DNA of 64,000 bases from positions 1 to 64,000 of the forward strand of contig QCVS01000006.1 of assembly GCA_003210285.1 (NCBI GenBank). The letters are read 5' to 3'. Every line of letters starts with the position of its first letter. Position 1 is the first letter of the stretch. The position numbers and the translations under genes are program-made. The notes under the pieces are model-generated. The model made no database searches and was not told the origin of the DNA. It worked only from the letters and a program-made list of their open reading frames with translations. This stretch comes from Prochlorococcus sp. AG-686-J21. Its GTDB lineage: Bacteria > Cyanobacteriota > Cyanobacteriia > PCC-6307 > Cyanobiaceae. This document shows positions 1-10,027 of the stretch, piece by piece.

Positions 1-1125
1 TTTTACATTATTTACTATATTTTCGTTGTCATTTTTTTCTAGAAGACTTGTTAAGTGTATTTCTAACCATAGTCTTGGATTATCGCTTGTTTTGATTTGA
101 TAATCAACATTCTTAAGCTTGCTATGCCATTCAATTATCCTATTTTTACTAATACTATAAGAAAATTTATTTAATTCATTTTGAAAGTCAATAGATGTAT
201 AGTACATATCTGAATAATTATTATTTAAAGTTTTAAGTAACAGGTCTCTAGTAATATTTAATAATCCAACTAATATCTCATGTGGTTCATTTCCTGCATC
301 GTATAAGTTATTACAACTGATTAATAATGACTCTGGCTCATTATTAATCAATGAATTGATTAAATTAGTCAAATCATTTTCGGATACTTCTCCAAGCAAG
401 TTTTGAACACTTTTTGTGGTTACGCCACTAGGAAGAAGACTTAATTGATCTAGTAAACTTTGTGCATCTCTCATTCCTCCATTAGATCTTTTTGCAATTA
501 GTTTTAGCGCTTGATCTTCAAATTTTATCGATTCTTTATTTGCTATGTCTGAAAGGTTGTTGAAAATAGTATTTGAGCTGATTCTTTTAAAATCGAATTT
601 TTGACATCTACTTTGAATAGTATTTATAACTCTTTCAGGATTTGTAGTTGCAAGAATAAAAACAACTCTTTTAGGAGGTTCTTCAATAGTTTTTAGTAAA
701 GCATTTGATGCAGCTGTAGAAAGCATATGACATTCATCGATAACATATACTTTCCATCTAGCTTGAGTAGGGGCAAATCTTGCTTTATCTATTAGTTCTC
801 GTATATTTTCAACTCCAGTATTAGATGCAGCATCAATTTCAATAATATCTAGGGCATTACCATCCGCAATTTGTATGCATAATTCGCATTTGCCACAGGG
901 ATTTGGTGTAGGTTGTTCAGATGATAGACAATTTAATGACTTTGCAAATATTCTTGCACTTGATGTCTTTCCAGTCCCCCTAGGTCCATTAAAAAGATAA
1001 GCAGGCGCAATTCTCTGAGATATTAATGCTTGTTTAAGAGTGATCGATATAAATTCTTGACCAACCAGCTCATCAAGCTTACGAGGCCTGTATTTTTGAT
1101 GAAAAGGTTTATGTATATTAAGCAT
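1..1125 (-). CDS. dnaX: DNA polymerase III gamma/tau subunit, 3' end cut by window
   Basis: Clamp-loader ATPase subunit of the replicative polymerase. The frame is open from an ATG at 1125 to the window edge, giving 375 codons without a stop, so the C-terminus is missing. Visible in order are the N-terminal HQKYRP motif, Walker A GPRGTGKT (about residues 47-54), four zinc-binding cysteines (66, 77, 80, 83), Walker B ending in DECH (130-133) and sensor 1 ILATTNPE. It lies 57 bp downstream of clpX on the same strand and could be co-transcribed with it. The family assignment is very secure. Whether a tau-type tail follows cannot be seen. Confidence 0.96.
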   Translation of the reverse strand, partial: MLNIHKPFHQKYRPRKLDELVGQEFISITLKQALISQRIAPAYLFNGPRGTGKTSSARIFAKSLNCLSSEQPTPNPCGKCELCIQIADGNALDIIEIDAASNTGVENIRELIDKARFAPTQARWKVYVIDECHMLSTAASNALLKTIEEPPKRVVFILATTNPERVINTIQSRCQKFDFKRISSNTIFNNLSDIANKESIKFEDQALKLIAKRSNGGMRDAQSLLDQLSLLPSGVTTKSVQNLLGEVSENDLTNLINSLINNEPESLLISCNNLYDAGNEPHEILVGLLNITRDLLLKTLNNNYSDMYYTSIDFQNELNKFSYSISKNRIIEWHSKLKNVDYQIKTSDNPRLWLEIHLTSLLEKNDNENIVNNVK

Positions 1126-1182
1126 TTATTATTCTTAATTAAATGATTAAGATTGAATTTTGGAAAACTATAACCTTAATTT

Positions 1183-2550
1183 TTATGCAGATTCTTTAAT
1201 AATCCTATGAGATCCTGCAGGAAGTTTAACAATTTTCGATAAGAACAGGTTGTCTACCATTTTTTTCGTAATGGTGAACTCTTTTACTTCTTCTTGTGAT
1301 GGAAGTGTATACATTAAATCAAGCATTAATTCTTCAATTATTGATCTAAGAGCTCTTGCACCTGTTTTTCTTTTAAAAGCTTCATTAGCAATTGCTTTCA
1401 CAGATTCTGGTTCGAAATTTAATTCAACGTTATCCATACTTAATAAAGTTTTAAATTGCTTGACTAGTGCATCTCTTGGCTCCGTCAGAATCGATTCAAG
1501 AGTTTCTTTAGTAAGACGATCTAATATTGCGCATACAGGAATTCTTCCGATGAATTCTGGAATCAATCCATATTTGACTAGATCATCTAGTTCCAAATTC
1601 TTGAGAGCATCTCGGGAATCAACTATTTTTTTTGCATTTACTTTATTTTCATCAGGGTTAGTAGTAAATCCAATTGAATGTTTTCCTAAACGTTTTTGAA
1701 CAATATCCTCTAGACCTATAAATGCACCTCCACATATAAATAAAATCTGGCTTGTATCGATTTGAATGCAGTCATGGTTAGGGTGTTTTCTTCCTCCTTG
1801 TGGTGGAACATTGGCAATTGTTCCTTCAAGCATTTTTAATAATGCCTGTTGAACTCCTTCTCCTGATACATCTCTTGTAATTGATGCATTTTCACTCTTT
1901 CTAGCGATCTTGTCTATCTCATCAATGTATATAATCCCCTTTTGAGCTAAATCCACATTCATTTCTGACTTTTGTAGAAGTCTCAATAAGATATTTTCAA
2001 CATCCTCGCCAACATATCCAGCCTCAGTCAGACTTGTTGCGTCAGCTACAGCAAAAGGAACATCAAGAAATTCAGCTAAAGTTTGTGCTAATAACGTTTT
2101 GCCACTCCCAGTTGGTCCAATTAGTAAGATGTTTGATTTTTGTAGTTTAGTTGCTTGCAAATCATTAGAATTATCTTCTTTATTTTCTTCTTTTAATCTC
2201 CAGGCTAGTCTTTTATAGTGATTATAAACAGCAACTGAAAGTATTTTTTTTGCGGATTCTTGACCAACAACTTGGTTATCAAGAAAAGTTTTTATTTCAA
2301 GTGGTTTGGGGATAGAAGTTAATTCTAAAGTAATAGATTTATCAGGATTATTAGTTGGTAATTTTTTCTTTACTTGTGGGGAGTTATTTAGTTTTGCTTG
2401 AGTATCAATTAATTCTTCATCAAGAATTTCATTACAAAGGTCTATGCATTCGTCACAAATGTAAACCCCCGGACCAGCTATAAGTTTTCTAACTTGATCT
2501 TGTGATTTACCACAAAATGAACATTTTAGATGGGCGTCAAATTTAGCCAT
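1183..2550 (-). CDS. clpX: ATP-dependent Clp protease ATP-binding subunit ClpX
   Basis: AAA+ unfoldase that feeds tagged proteins into ClpP. The 455 residues begin with the C4 zinc-binding domain (Cys10, 13, 32, 35), followed by Walker A GPTGSGKT (145-152), Walker B ending in DE at 210-211, the IGF loop within KHSIGFTT that docks on ClpP, and a sensor 2 GARALRS motif near the C-terminus. The length is slightly above the usual 420-430 because of a longer linker around residues 112-138. It follows clpP by 103 bp on the same strand, in the widespread tig-clpP-clpX order. Confidence 0.98.
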   Translation of the reverse strand: MAKFDAHLKCSFCGKSQDQVRKLIAGPGVYICDECIDLCNEILDEELIDTQAKLNNSPQVKKKLPTNNPDKSITLELTSIPKPLEIKTFLDNQVVGQESAKKILSVAVYNHYKRLAWRLKEENKEDNSNDLQATKLQKSNILLIGPTGSGKTLLAQTLAEFLDVPFAVADATSLTEAGYVGEDVENILLRLLQKSEMNVDLAQKGIIYIDEIDKIARKSENASITRDVSGEGVQQALLKMLEGTIANVPPQGGRKHPNHDCIQIDTSQILFICGGAFIGLEDIVQKRLGKHSIGFTTNPDENKVNAKKIVDSRDALKNLELDDLVKYGLIPEFIGRIPVCAILDRLTKETLESILTEPRDALVKQFKTLLSMDNVELNFEPESVKAIANEAFKRKTGARALRSIIEELMLDLMYTLPSQEEVKEFTITKKMVDNLFLSKIVKLPAGSHRIIKESA

Positions 2551-2653
2551 CGATTATCAAAGCTTGTATAGAATAAAAAAGATTAAATATCCCTTACTTA
2601 TTAGGATTGCTTATAAAATTGGATTCGTCATCATATTCTTAAAATATTCCTTA

Positions 2654-3304
2654 TTACTTGTCATTTTTTATGACTTTATCAATTAATCCATATTCAACTG
2701 CTTCTGCAGGTGATAGAAAATAGTCTCTTTCCGTATCTTCATTAATTTTTTCTAAAGATTGACCGGTATGTTCAGCTAAAAGAGAATTTAATGTTTTTTT
2801 GAGAAATAGTATTTCTTTTGCTTGTATCTCAATTTCTACTGCTTGGCCTTGAGCCCCTCCAAGCGGCTGGTGAATCATTATTCTCGAGTTAGGTAAAGCT
2901 AATCTTTTGCCTTTCGCTCCTCCACTAAGGAGAAATGCACCCATACTTGCAGCCACACCGAAACAGATTGTTACAACGTCTGGAGAGATTTGCTGCATCG
3001 TATCGTATATAGCTAATCCAGCAGTAATAGAACCACCGGGAGAGTTAATATATATTTGTATATCTTTGTCAGGATCCTCGGCTTCTAGAAATAATAATTG
3101 TGCAACTAGCGAATCTGATACTTGATCATTAATTCCTGTACCTAAGAATATTATCCTTTCCCTTAATAATCTTGAATAAATATCAAATGCTCTTTCTCCT
3201 CTTCCTGATTGTTCGACCACAGTAGGGACAGCAGATCTAGTCTTATCAATAACATTAGGAGAAATTATTGAGCTTTGGATTAAATGTTTTTTTTCAGAAT
3301 ACAC
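2654..3304 (-). CDS. clpP: ATP-dependent Clp protease proteolytic subunit
   Basis: Serine peptidase subunit of the Clp protease. The 216 residues carry the complete catalytic triad: Ser120 in GVAASMG, His145 in MIHQPLGG and Asp194 in DTERDYF, so this is an active ClpP and not a ClpR. The start is a GTG at 3304. About 28 residues precede the conserved [19 protein letters not shown] block and probably include a propeptide. No in-frame ATG lies before the catalytic region, which supports the GTG. It sits between tig and clpX on the same strand, which suggests it partners with ClpX. Cyanobacteria carry several clpP genes and I cannot number this one. Confidence 0.96.
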   Translation of the reverse strand: MYSEKKHLIQSSIISPNVIDKTRSAVPTVVEQSGRGERAFDIYSRLLRERIIFLGTGINDQVSDSLVAQLLFLEAEDPDKDIQIYINSPGGSITAGLAIYDTMQQISPDVVTICFGVAASMGAFLLSGGAKGKRLALPNSRIMIHQPLGGAQGQAVEIEIQAKEILFLKKTLNSLLAEHTGQSLEKINEDTERDYFLSPAEAVEYGLIDKVIKNDK

Positions 3305-3369
3305 TTAGTTAATCTCTTTCTTTATCTAATTTAAGGGTTTTTTTGTTGATTAGTTAAATTTTTTATAAA

Positions 3370-4791
3370 TTAATTTTTTTCTTTTTTATTTACCTTCGGT
3401 TTACTTTTAGTTTGAACTCCTTTTTTTGTAGTTGTTTTTGTAGTTGATTTTGTAGTTGATTTTGTTGTTTTTTCACTTATTTCTTTTACTTCTGAATTTT
3501 CTTCAAGCCAAGTGATTAACTTTTCTTGTAGGAGATCATTACGAACTACATTTTTTAATTTTTTAATATCAATTTGTTTTGGTGATTTAGAAATTTCATC
3601 CTCATATTCCTTCATTTTTTGATCTATTGCTTTATCCTCAACTGTAATATTTTCTATTTCTGATAATGCTTTTAACGCTAAATTTCTTTGAACATTTTTT
3701 TCAGCTTGAGGACGAGTTGATTCGGCTAAAGATTTCACTAATTCTGGAGTAAAAGTTGATTTAATATCCATTCCTTGTTGAGCAAATCTTTGTGCTGTTT
3801 GTTCAATATTATTTTTAACTTCAATATCAATCATTGCTTTTGGAATTTCGGCATCTAATTCTTTAGATAACGCATCCATTAAAGCTTCAATTTTGAGATT
3901 TTTTTGAGTATTATCAAAATTCTCTTTTAGTTGTTTTTCTATATCTTTTTTTAGTTCTTTTAATGAATCTTTATTTGCAGATTGTTTTGCGAAATCATCA
4001 TTAAGTTCAGGTAATTCTTTTTCTTTGAGATCTTTGAGTGTTACTTCAAAGATTGCTTCTTTACCTCTGGAATCTTCATGAGAATAGTCTTCAGGAAATT
4101 TTAGATTAAGAGTTTTATTATTATCAATTTTCATACCAACAATTCCCTCAACGAAGCCAGGAATCATTTTGTTCTTTTCTAATTCAAGATCCATTGAATC
4201 ACTAGATCCCCCATCAATTTCTTTTTTGGAATCTTTGTAAATACCTTTAAAACTAACTACAGCAATATCTCCTAACTTAGCAGGCCTATTATTAACTGGA
4301 ATAATATTTGCTAATTGATTTCTTGATTTTTCTAAAGCTTCATCTATGGATTTGGGGTCAAATTTACTTTTTGTAATCTCAACTGATAGACCTTTTGATT
4401 TTTTTAACTTTAATTCTGGTGCAACATCAGTTTGTAGAATAATTTTTAAAGGTTTTTCCGGATTGAAATTCTTCAGTAATGATTCGAATCCATCAACTAA
4501 TTCTGGTTCACTTAGTGGCTCTATTGATTCCATCGTTAAAGCCTCATTCCAAGATTTATCAATTATTTTTTCAAGTGCAGAGGCATGTAGTTGAGTAATG
4601 CCGATTCTTTGTATTAATACTTGTTTGGGAATTTTGCCAAGCCTAAATCCAGGGATTTTGGCTGAACGACTAATTGAATTTATTGTTTCATTTACGCATG
4701 ATTTGCATGTATTAGATGGTATTTCTAATTCAAGTGCGACTCTACTTTGAGGTAGTGCGGTTGTTTTTACTATTAATGCTTCTTTAATCAT
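3370..4791 (-). CDS. tig: trigger factor, ribosome-associated chaperone
   Basis: Folding helper at the ribosome exit tunnel, with peptidyl-prolyl isomerase activity in the family. The 473 residues start with the ribosome-binding domain, whose signature loop GFRLGKIP is at 48-55. The FKBP-like domain lies around 165-250, followed by the helical C-terminal arms. The last 30 or so residues are an unusual basic Lys/Thr/Ser tail encoded by a 12-bp tandem repeat (3428-3463). It is first in the leftward tig-clpP-clpX group and is divergent from asd across 127 bp. Confidence 0.95.
   Translation of the reverse strand: MIKEALIVKTTALPQSRVALELEIPSNTCKSCVNETINSISRSAKIPGFRLGKIPKQVLIQRIGITQLHASALEKIIDKSWNEALTMESIEPLSEPELVDGFESLLKNFNPEKPLKIILQTDVAPELKLKKSKGLSVEITKSKFDPKSIDEALEKSRNQLANIIPVNNRPAKLGDIAVVSFKGIYKDSKKEIDGGSSDSMDLELEKNKMIPGFVEGIVGMKIDNNKTLNLKFPEDYSHEDSRGKEAIFEVTLKDLKEKELPELNDDFAKQSANKDSLKELKKDIEKQLKENFDNTQKNLKIEALMDALSKELDAEIPKAMIDIEVKNNIEQTAQRFAQQGMDIKSTFTPELVKSLAESTRPQAEKNVQRNLALKALSEIENITVEDKAIDQKMKEYEDEISKSPKQIDIKKLKNVVRNDLLQEKLITWLEENSEVKEISEKTTKSTTKSTTKTTTKKGVQTKSKPKVNKKEKN
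3428..3463 (-). repeat. 12-bp tandem repeat in the 3' end of tig
   Basis: Three adjacent 12-bp units of the form GTAGTTG(A/T)TTTT (plus-strand sense), with a partial fourth to about 3472. They encode the repeating Lys-Ser-Thr-Thr tail of trigger factor. The unit is a multiple of three, so copy-number change would stay in frame. Confidence 0.8.
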
Positions 4792-4918
4792 GTTTGAGTT
4801 TTTGAAATTATTACAATAAGCAGAAACTTAATTATTCCACATTAAGTGATTTCCTTGAAGTTAACTTTTTTGATACAGTAAGAAAAATATTAAATTTCAT
4901 AATTTTCTAATTTGTATA

Positions 4919-5950
4919 GTGAGAAAATCTCCATTTTTGCCAAATAGACCTTTAAAAGTAGCTATTTTAGGCTCTTCAGGTGCTGTTGGATCTGAACTAC
5001 TTAAAATTCTTGAAGAAAGAGATTTTCCTATCTCGGAGTTAGTTTTACTTTCATCTCAGCGGTCAGAAGGAAAAATAATAAAATGGAAAGGAAAAGAAAT
5101 TGTTACTAAAAAAGCTTCTAAAGAAGAATTTTTAAATGTTGATTTGGTGTTTGCTTCTGCTGGTGGAAATATTTCAAAACAATGGTTATCAACAGTGAAA
5201 GATCAAAATGCTGTACTAATCGATAATTCAAGTGCGTTCAGATTAGAAAACGATGTTCCTCTTGTCGTTCCTGAAGTCAATGCTTCTGATGCTTTAAAAC
5301 ATAATGGTGTTATCGCTAATCCGAACTGTACAACAATATTGTTGACTTTAGTTTTAGCTCCTTTGAATAATATTTCCCCGATTAAAAGAGTAATCGTTTC
5401 AACTTATCAATCGGTAAGTGGTGCAGGGCAATTAGCAATGGAAGAATTACAGTTTTTAACTAAGAAATATTTGGAGGGAGATCCAAGAGAAAGTGAAGTT
5501 TTACCATATTCATTAGCATTTAATCTGTTTTTACATAATTCACCAATGCTTTCAAATAATTATTGCGAAGAAGAGATGAAAATGACAAATGAAACTCGGA
5601 AAATACTCAATATTACTGATTTAAAACTTTCTTCAACATGCGTTCGAGTTCCAGTTCTTAGGGCCCATTCTGAATCAGTTAATATTGAATTTGAAGATAT
5701 TATCGAACCTTCATATGCTATCGATCAATTAAAAAAAGCTAAAGGTTTAGAAATAATTGAAGATTATGAAAAAAATAGGTTCCCTATGCCAAATGACGTA
5801 ATGGGAAGAGATAATATTGCGGTAGGAAGAATAAGAACTGATATTAGTAATTCAAATGGATTAGAATTATGGTTATGTGGGGATCAAATAAGGAAAGGGG
5901 CAGCACTTAATGCTGTTCAAATAGCTGAACTATTAATTGCAAAAAAATGA
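4919..5950 (+). CDS. asd: aspartate-semialdehyde dehydrogenase
   Basis: Reduces aspartyl phosphate to aspartate semialdehyde with NADPH, the branch point to lysine, threonine and methionine. The 343 residues show the nucleotide-binding loop [10 protein letters not shown] (about 17-26), the catalytic Cys137 in ANPNCTT and the conserved SVSGAGQ segment. Translation starts at a GTG. No in-frame ATG occurs before the nucleotide-binding loop. The stop overlaps the start of dapA by 4 bp (ATGA), so the two are translationally coupled. lysC, the preceding step, is about 7 kb downstream on the other strand. Confidence 0.97.
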   Translation: MRKSPFLPNRPLKVAILGSSGAVGSELLKILEERDFPISELVLLSSQRSEGKIIKWKGKEIVTKKASKEEFLNVDLVFASAGGNISKQWLSTVKDQNAVLIDNSSAFRLENDVPLVVPEVNASDALKHNGVIANPNCTTILLTLVLAPLNNISPIKRVIVSTYQSVSGAGQLAMEELQFLTKKYLEGDPRESEVLPYSLAFNLFLHNSPMLSNNYCEEEMKMTNETRKILNITDLKLSSTCVRVPVLRAHSESVNIEFEDIIEPSYAIDQLKKAKGLEIIEDYEKNRFPMPNDVMGRDNIAVGRIRTDISNSNGLELWLCGDQIRKGAALNAVQIAELLIAKK

Positions 5951-6855
5951 TTCCCAACAATACAAAATCTTCTGAGCCATTATTTGGAAGAATTTTGACC
6001 GCTATGGTTACTCCATTTAAAGAAAATGGTGTGGTTGATTATGAATTGGCTATTAAACTTTCTAATCACCTTTGTGAAAATGGATCTGATGGAATTGTAC
6101 TTTGTGGGACAACAGGAGAGTCTCCAACTCTTTCATGGGCTGAACAGCATAATTTGTTTGTTGCAGTAAAAGGTTCTTTAAATTCTAGATCTAAAGTCAT
6201 TGTTGGTACAGGTAGTAACTGTACAAGTGAGGCTATAGAAGCCACTAAAAAAGCTTATGAATTTGGTGCGGATGGCGCTTTAGTTGTTGTTCCTTATTAC
6301 AACAAGCCCCCTCAAGAAGGTCTTTATAACCACTTTAGTTCTATAGCTACTGAAGCCAGTGATTTGCCTTTAATGTTGTATAACATCCCTGGAAGAACCG
6401 GTTGTAATTTATTACCTACGACTGTAAATAAACTTATGGATTTCCCAAATATTCTCAGCATTAAAGCGGCAAGCGGTAGAATAGAGGAAGTGACAGAGTT
6501 AAGGTCAGCGTGCGGCTCTAACCTTTCTGTATATAGTGGCGATGATTCATTATTGCTTCCTATGTTATCTGTTGGTGCTGTTGGTGTAGTAAGCGTTGCG
6601 AGCCACATTGTTGGGTTGCAGCTAAAAATGATGATTGAATCATTTCACAAAGGAGAAGTCTCGATTGCTCTTGATATTCATGAAAGATTGCAACCACTTT
6701 TTAAAGCACTCTTTGAAACGACAAATCCAATTCCAATCAAAGCAGCTCTAGAACTAAAAGGTTGGCAAGTTGGTTCTCCTAGGAATCCATTAACACCTCT
6801 TATTAAAGAAAAGAAAGAAAACTTATTTCAGGTAATTCAAAATCTGTCTTTGTAA
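5947..6855 (+). CDS. dapA: 4-hydroxy-tetrahydrodipicolinate synthase
   Basis: Condenses pyruvate with aspartate semialdehyde, the first committed step to diaminopimelate and lysine. The 302 residues form a class I aldolase barrel with the Schiff-base Lys173 in SIKAASG, the catalytic Tyr145 in LYNIPGR and Thr55-Thr56 in CGTTGES. The ATG overlaps the asd stop by 4 bp, which points to one transcription unit with coupled translation. RNase J follows after 76 bp and may be read through. Confidence 0.97.
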   Translation: MIPNNTKSSEPLFGRILTAMVTPFKENGVVDYELAIKLSNHLCENGSDGIVLCGTTGESPTLSWAEQHNLFVAVKGSLNSRSKVIVGTGSNCTSEAIEATKKAYEFGADGALVVVPYYNKPPQEGLYNHFSSIATEASDLPLMLYNIPGRTGCNLLPTTVNKLMDFPNILSIKAASGRIEEVTELRSACGSNLSVYSGDDSLLLPMLSVGAVGVVSVASHIVGLQLKMMIESFHKGEVSIALDIHERLQPLFKALFETTNPIPIKAALELKGWQVGSPRNPLTPLIKEKKENLFQVIQNLSL

Positions 6856-6931
6856 ATACTCTTTTTAACGCTTTAATAAAGTTACTTTGAATAAAATAAC
6901 CACAATTCTTGATTGTTAAAATACTTTAATT

Positions 6932-8935
6932 ATGAATTCAAATCAAATCAAATCAAACAATAATCACACCTCATCTAAAACAAAAAGATCAAATGAACCT
7001 GCTTTAAAAATAATTCCTTTAGGTGGGCTGCATGAAATAGGAAAAAACACATGTGTTTTTGAATACGAGGATGACATTATTTTGATAGATGGCGGACTGG
7101 CTTTCCCCAGTGATGGCATGCATGGTGTGAATGTTGTTATGCCTGATACTTCCTATTTACAAGCAAACTTAAATAGATTTCGTGGAATGATAGTAACTCA
7201 TGGTCACGAAGATCATATTGGTGGAATTTCTCATCATTTAAAGAAATTTAATATTCCTGTGATTTATGGCCCACCTTTAGCGATCTCAATGCTTAAAGGA
7301 AAAATGGAAGAAGCTGGTGTGGTGGATAGGACAACAACGCAGGCTATAGAACCAAGGCAAGTTGTCAGACTCGGTCAGCATTTTTCATTGGAATTCATTC
7401 GAAATACTCACTCTATTGGCGATAGTTTTTCTCTGGCTCTAACTACTCCAGTAGGTGTTGTTTTTTTTACTGGAGACTTTAAATTTGATCATCTTCCACC
7501 TGATAAAAAACATGCTGATATTGAAAGAATGGCATTTTATGGAGAGAAGGGAGTCCTTTGCTTACTCTCAGACTCTACAAATTCTGAAGTAAAGGGTTTT
7601 GTTCCTTCAGAAATTTCTGTTTTTCCAAATTTAGATCGAATAATATCGGAAGCTAAAGGTAGAGTGATGCTTACCACTTTTGCTAGTTCAACTCATAGGG
7701 TTGCGATGGTGATCCAATTAGCAATGAAGCATGGACGTAAAATTGGATTAATGGGTAGATCTATGCTAAATGTCGTGGGTAAATGTCGTGAATTAGGTTA
7801 TATAAGCTGTCCTGACAATCTTTTTTTTCCAATTAAAAGTATAAGAGATTTACCGGATAGAGAAACTCTGCTCTTGATGACAGGTAGTCAAGGAGAGATA
7901 ATGGCTGCATTAAGTAGAATAGGAAGAGATGAACATCCCCACGTTAAACTCAAAACTACTGATACAGTTATTTTCTCTTCCAGTCCAATTCCTGGAAATA
8001 CAATCTCTGTAGCTCATAGTATTGATAGATTAATTAAATTGGGAGCTAAAGTTATTTATGGTAAAGAACATGGGATTCATGTTTCTGGTCATGGATGTAG
8101 AGATGATCAAAGATTGATGCTGGCATTAATTAAACCAAAGTTTTTTGTACCTGTTCATGGCGAATATAGAATGCAGGTTCTACACGGTAAAACTGCTGAA
8201 TCAATGGGCGTAGACCCCAATAATATCCTTATCCTTGATAACGGAGATACAATTGAGCTGAGAGCTGATTCAATGATTCAAGGAGATCCAGTAAAGTCTG
8301 GAATTGAAATGTTGGATAATACGAGAACTTGTGTAGTAGATGCAAGAGCATTAAAAGAGAGACAGCAGTTAGCAGATGATGGAATAGTTACTGTTTTAGC
8401 TCCTATAAGCACAGATGGTAATATGGTTGCGCCACCAAGAGTAAGTTTGAGAGGCGTAGTAATATCAGCTGATCCAAGAAAAATGTCGATGTGGACTGAA
8501 AGGGAGATAAATTGGGTATTAGAAAACCGTTGGAAACAATTATCAAGACAAACTAGTCCAAATAATTTTGAAGTTGATTGGATTGGGGTCCAAAGAGAGA
8601 TTGAAAATGGTTTAACTAGAAGAATGCGAAGAGAATTACAAGTAGAGCCATTAATTCTATGCTTAGCCCAACCTGCACCAAGTGGAACCCGTGCTTATAA
8701 ACCTCAAATAGTTAATGAGCAAAATCAGCATCCCAAAAATAAACATTATCCAAATGTTAATAATCAAAATATAAACCGCAATCAAAATAATTATAAAAAT
8801 AATCCATCTACTAAAAATACAAAGCAAGTCAATAATAATCAATCTGTAAAAGATTCTGTTACGACTCCAGTAGTTAAGACAGAAGAGGCACCTGCAGGAA
8901 GAACTAGAAGAAGAAGATCAGCAGTGTCATCCTAA
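6932..8935 (+). CDS. rnj: ribonuclease J (metallo-beta-lactamase family)
   Basis: Zinc-dependent endo/5'-exoribonuclease used in mRNA decay and RNA maturation. The 667 residues contain the HGHEDH metal motif at 90-95, further beta-CASP motifs (for example GDFKFDH, SDSTN and HVSGHG) and the C-terminal RNase J domain. The family is usually about 550-600 residues. Here a low-complexity tail from about residue 590 is rich in Asn, Gln and Lys and ends in a basic GRTRRRR stretch, possibly for RNA or partner contact. Codons 3-9 contain a pentanucleotide repeat. The last 4 bp overlap the convergent tilS. Confidence 0.95.
   Translation: MNSNQIKSNNNHTSSKTKRSNEPALKIIPLGGLHEIGKNTCVFEYEDDIILIDGGLAFPSDGMHGVNVVMPDTSYLQANLNRFRGMIVTHGHEDHIGGISHHLKKFNIPVIYGPPLAISMLKGKMEEAGVVDRTTTQAIEPRQVVRLGQHFSLEFIRNTHSIGDSFSLALTTPVGVVFFTGDFKFDHLPPDKKHADIERMAFYGEKGVLCLLSDSTNSEVKGFVPSEISVFPNLDRIISEAKGRVMLTTFASSTHRVAMVIQLAMKHGRKIGLMGRSMLNVVGKCRELGYISCPDNLFFPIKSIRDLPDRETLLLMTGSQGEIMAALSRIGRDEHPHVKLKTTDTVIFSSSPIPGNTISVAHSIDRLIKLGAKVIYGKEHGIHVSGHGCRDDQRLMLALIKPKFFVPVHGEYRMQVLHGKTAESMGVDPNNILILDNGDTIELRADSMIQGDPVKSGIEMLDNTRTCVVDARALKERQQLADDGIVTVLAPISTDGNMVAPPRVSLRGVVISADPRKMSMWTEREINWVLENRWKQLSRQTSPNNFEVDWIGVQREIENGLTRRMRRELQVEPLILCLAQPAPSGTRAYKPQIVNEQNQHPKNKHYPNVNNQNINRNQNNYKNNPSTKNTKQVNNNQSVKDSVTTPVVKTEEAPAGRTRRRRSAVSS
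6938..6957 (+). repeat. pentanucleotide tandem repeat at the start of the RNase J gene
   Basis: Four tandem TCAAA units lie just after the ATG at 6932. The unit is not a multiple of three, so gain or loss of one copy would shift the reading frame. Four copies is a low number for frequent slippage. Confidence 0.75.
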
Positions 8936-9942
8936 TTTTTTTCAAGATTTATATAATCTTTATCCCAAACAATCTTTAATCCTTCTGGTAAATTGATTTG
9001 GCCTTTATCTTTGTCAAAAATCGTGGAGGCTAAATCAGTTATATTTTTTGAGCTTAATTGTTTTTTACAATCCCTTTTTAAAAAAGTATTTAATATAGTA
9101 CATCTTGCTTCAATGCATAAGCTATTTAATAATTTTCTTTTTATACCAAGTGTATCTTTACAAGATAAGAAGGCAAGCTGACTAAGGTCGTTTTGTTCAT
9201 TCTTATAATTACTCATTTTTTCTGCAAAACTATTTATCCTCTTGGAACAACCAGGATACATAGTTTCTAAAATTGGAATAATTTTTTTTCTGACTAAATT
9301 TCTCTTAATTTTTAGATCGCAGTTAGTTGGGTCTTCCCAAACAGGAATGTTCTGAAGCTTGCAAAATTCCTTGGTATCTTCTCTGCTAAATATTAATAAT
9401 GGTCTTATTAAAAATATGTTATTTTCAAGTAATCTTTTTTTGTCGATATAGCTAAGTCCTGCATAATTGCTTCCTCTGGCTAAATTTAGTAAAAAGGTTT
9501 CTGCATTATCAGTATTCGTGTGCCCAGTTAATAAGTAAATATCAGTTTCTTTTTGGTTTTCAATAAATAAATGATTTGCCCTTTCAATTAATTTCTCATA
9601 TCTCCAATCACGCGCTTTTTCTTCAGAAGAAATATTTTTTTTATTAGCTCGATCAAAAAAATATGAAATATTTTTTTGATTACAGTAACTTTGTAAGTCA
9701 AGTGCATATTTTTCAGATTTTTCATGCCATTGATGATCTCCATGCCAAACATTCACAAACCAATTATGTTGCGTTTTCATATCGTTGATTAGGTTCAATA
9801 AAGTCATCGAATCTTGTCCTCCTGAAACTGCTATTAATAGATTTGCCCCATCTGGAATTAATGTTCTATTGCCTAAAATCTGTTTGTGCAGGAGATGATG
9901 CCAGGATGTCCAATTTTTTTGAATTGAATTTTTATTAGACAT
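8932..9942 (-). CDS. tilS: tRNA(Ile)-lysidine synthase
   Basis: ATP-dependent enzyme that converts C34 to lysidine in tRNA-Ile(CAU) so that it reads AUA. From the chosen ATG at 9942 the protein has 336 residues, with the PP-loop SGGQDS at 40-45 and the conserved HTNTDNAETFLLNLARG block. An upstream in-frame ATG at 10023 adds 27 residues that run over the divergent neighbour and lack family similarity, so I prefer the internal start. AUA codons are common in this AT-rich DNA. The C-terminal domain is short. Confidence 0.92.
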   Translation of the reverse strand: MSNKNSIQKNWTSWHHLLHKQILGNRTLIPDGANLLIAVSGGQDSMTLLNLINDMKTQHNWFVNVWHGDHQWHEKSEKYALDLQSYCNQKNISYFFDRANKKNISSEEKARDWRYEKLIERANHLFIENQKETDIYLLTGHTNTDNAETFLLNLARGSNYAGLSYIDKKRLLENNIFLIRPLLIFSREDTKEFCKLQNIPVWEDPTNCDLKIKRNLVRKKIIPILETMYPGCSKRINSFAEKMSNYKNEQNDLSQLAFLSCKDTLGIKRKLLNSLCIEARCTILNTFLKRDCKKQLSSKNITDLASTIFDKDKGQINLPEGLKIVWDKDYINLEKN

Positions 9943-10027
9943 ATTGTTTAACTCAGATAATATTTTTAAAAAAATACACTGTTTTAATAAAACAATGTCA
10001 CAATCAGGTAATAAATTCATCAAGTCT

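Noticed and set aside
1250-1699. 149-codon plus-strand ORF within clpX
   Set aside because: It is a shadow of the clpX reading frame on the opposite strand, and clpX is unambiguous.
4914-4919. TATAGT as a -10 box for asd
   Set aside because: It overlaps the GTG start codon, so a transcript from it would lack the start, and no later in-frame start precedes the nucleotide-binding loop.
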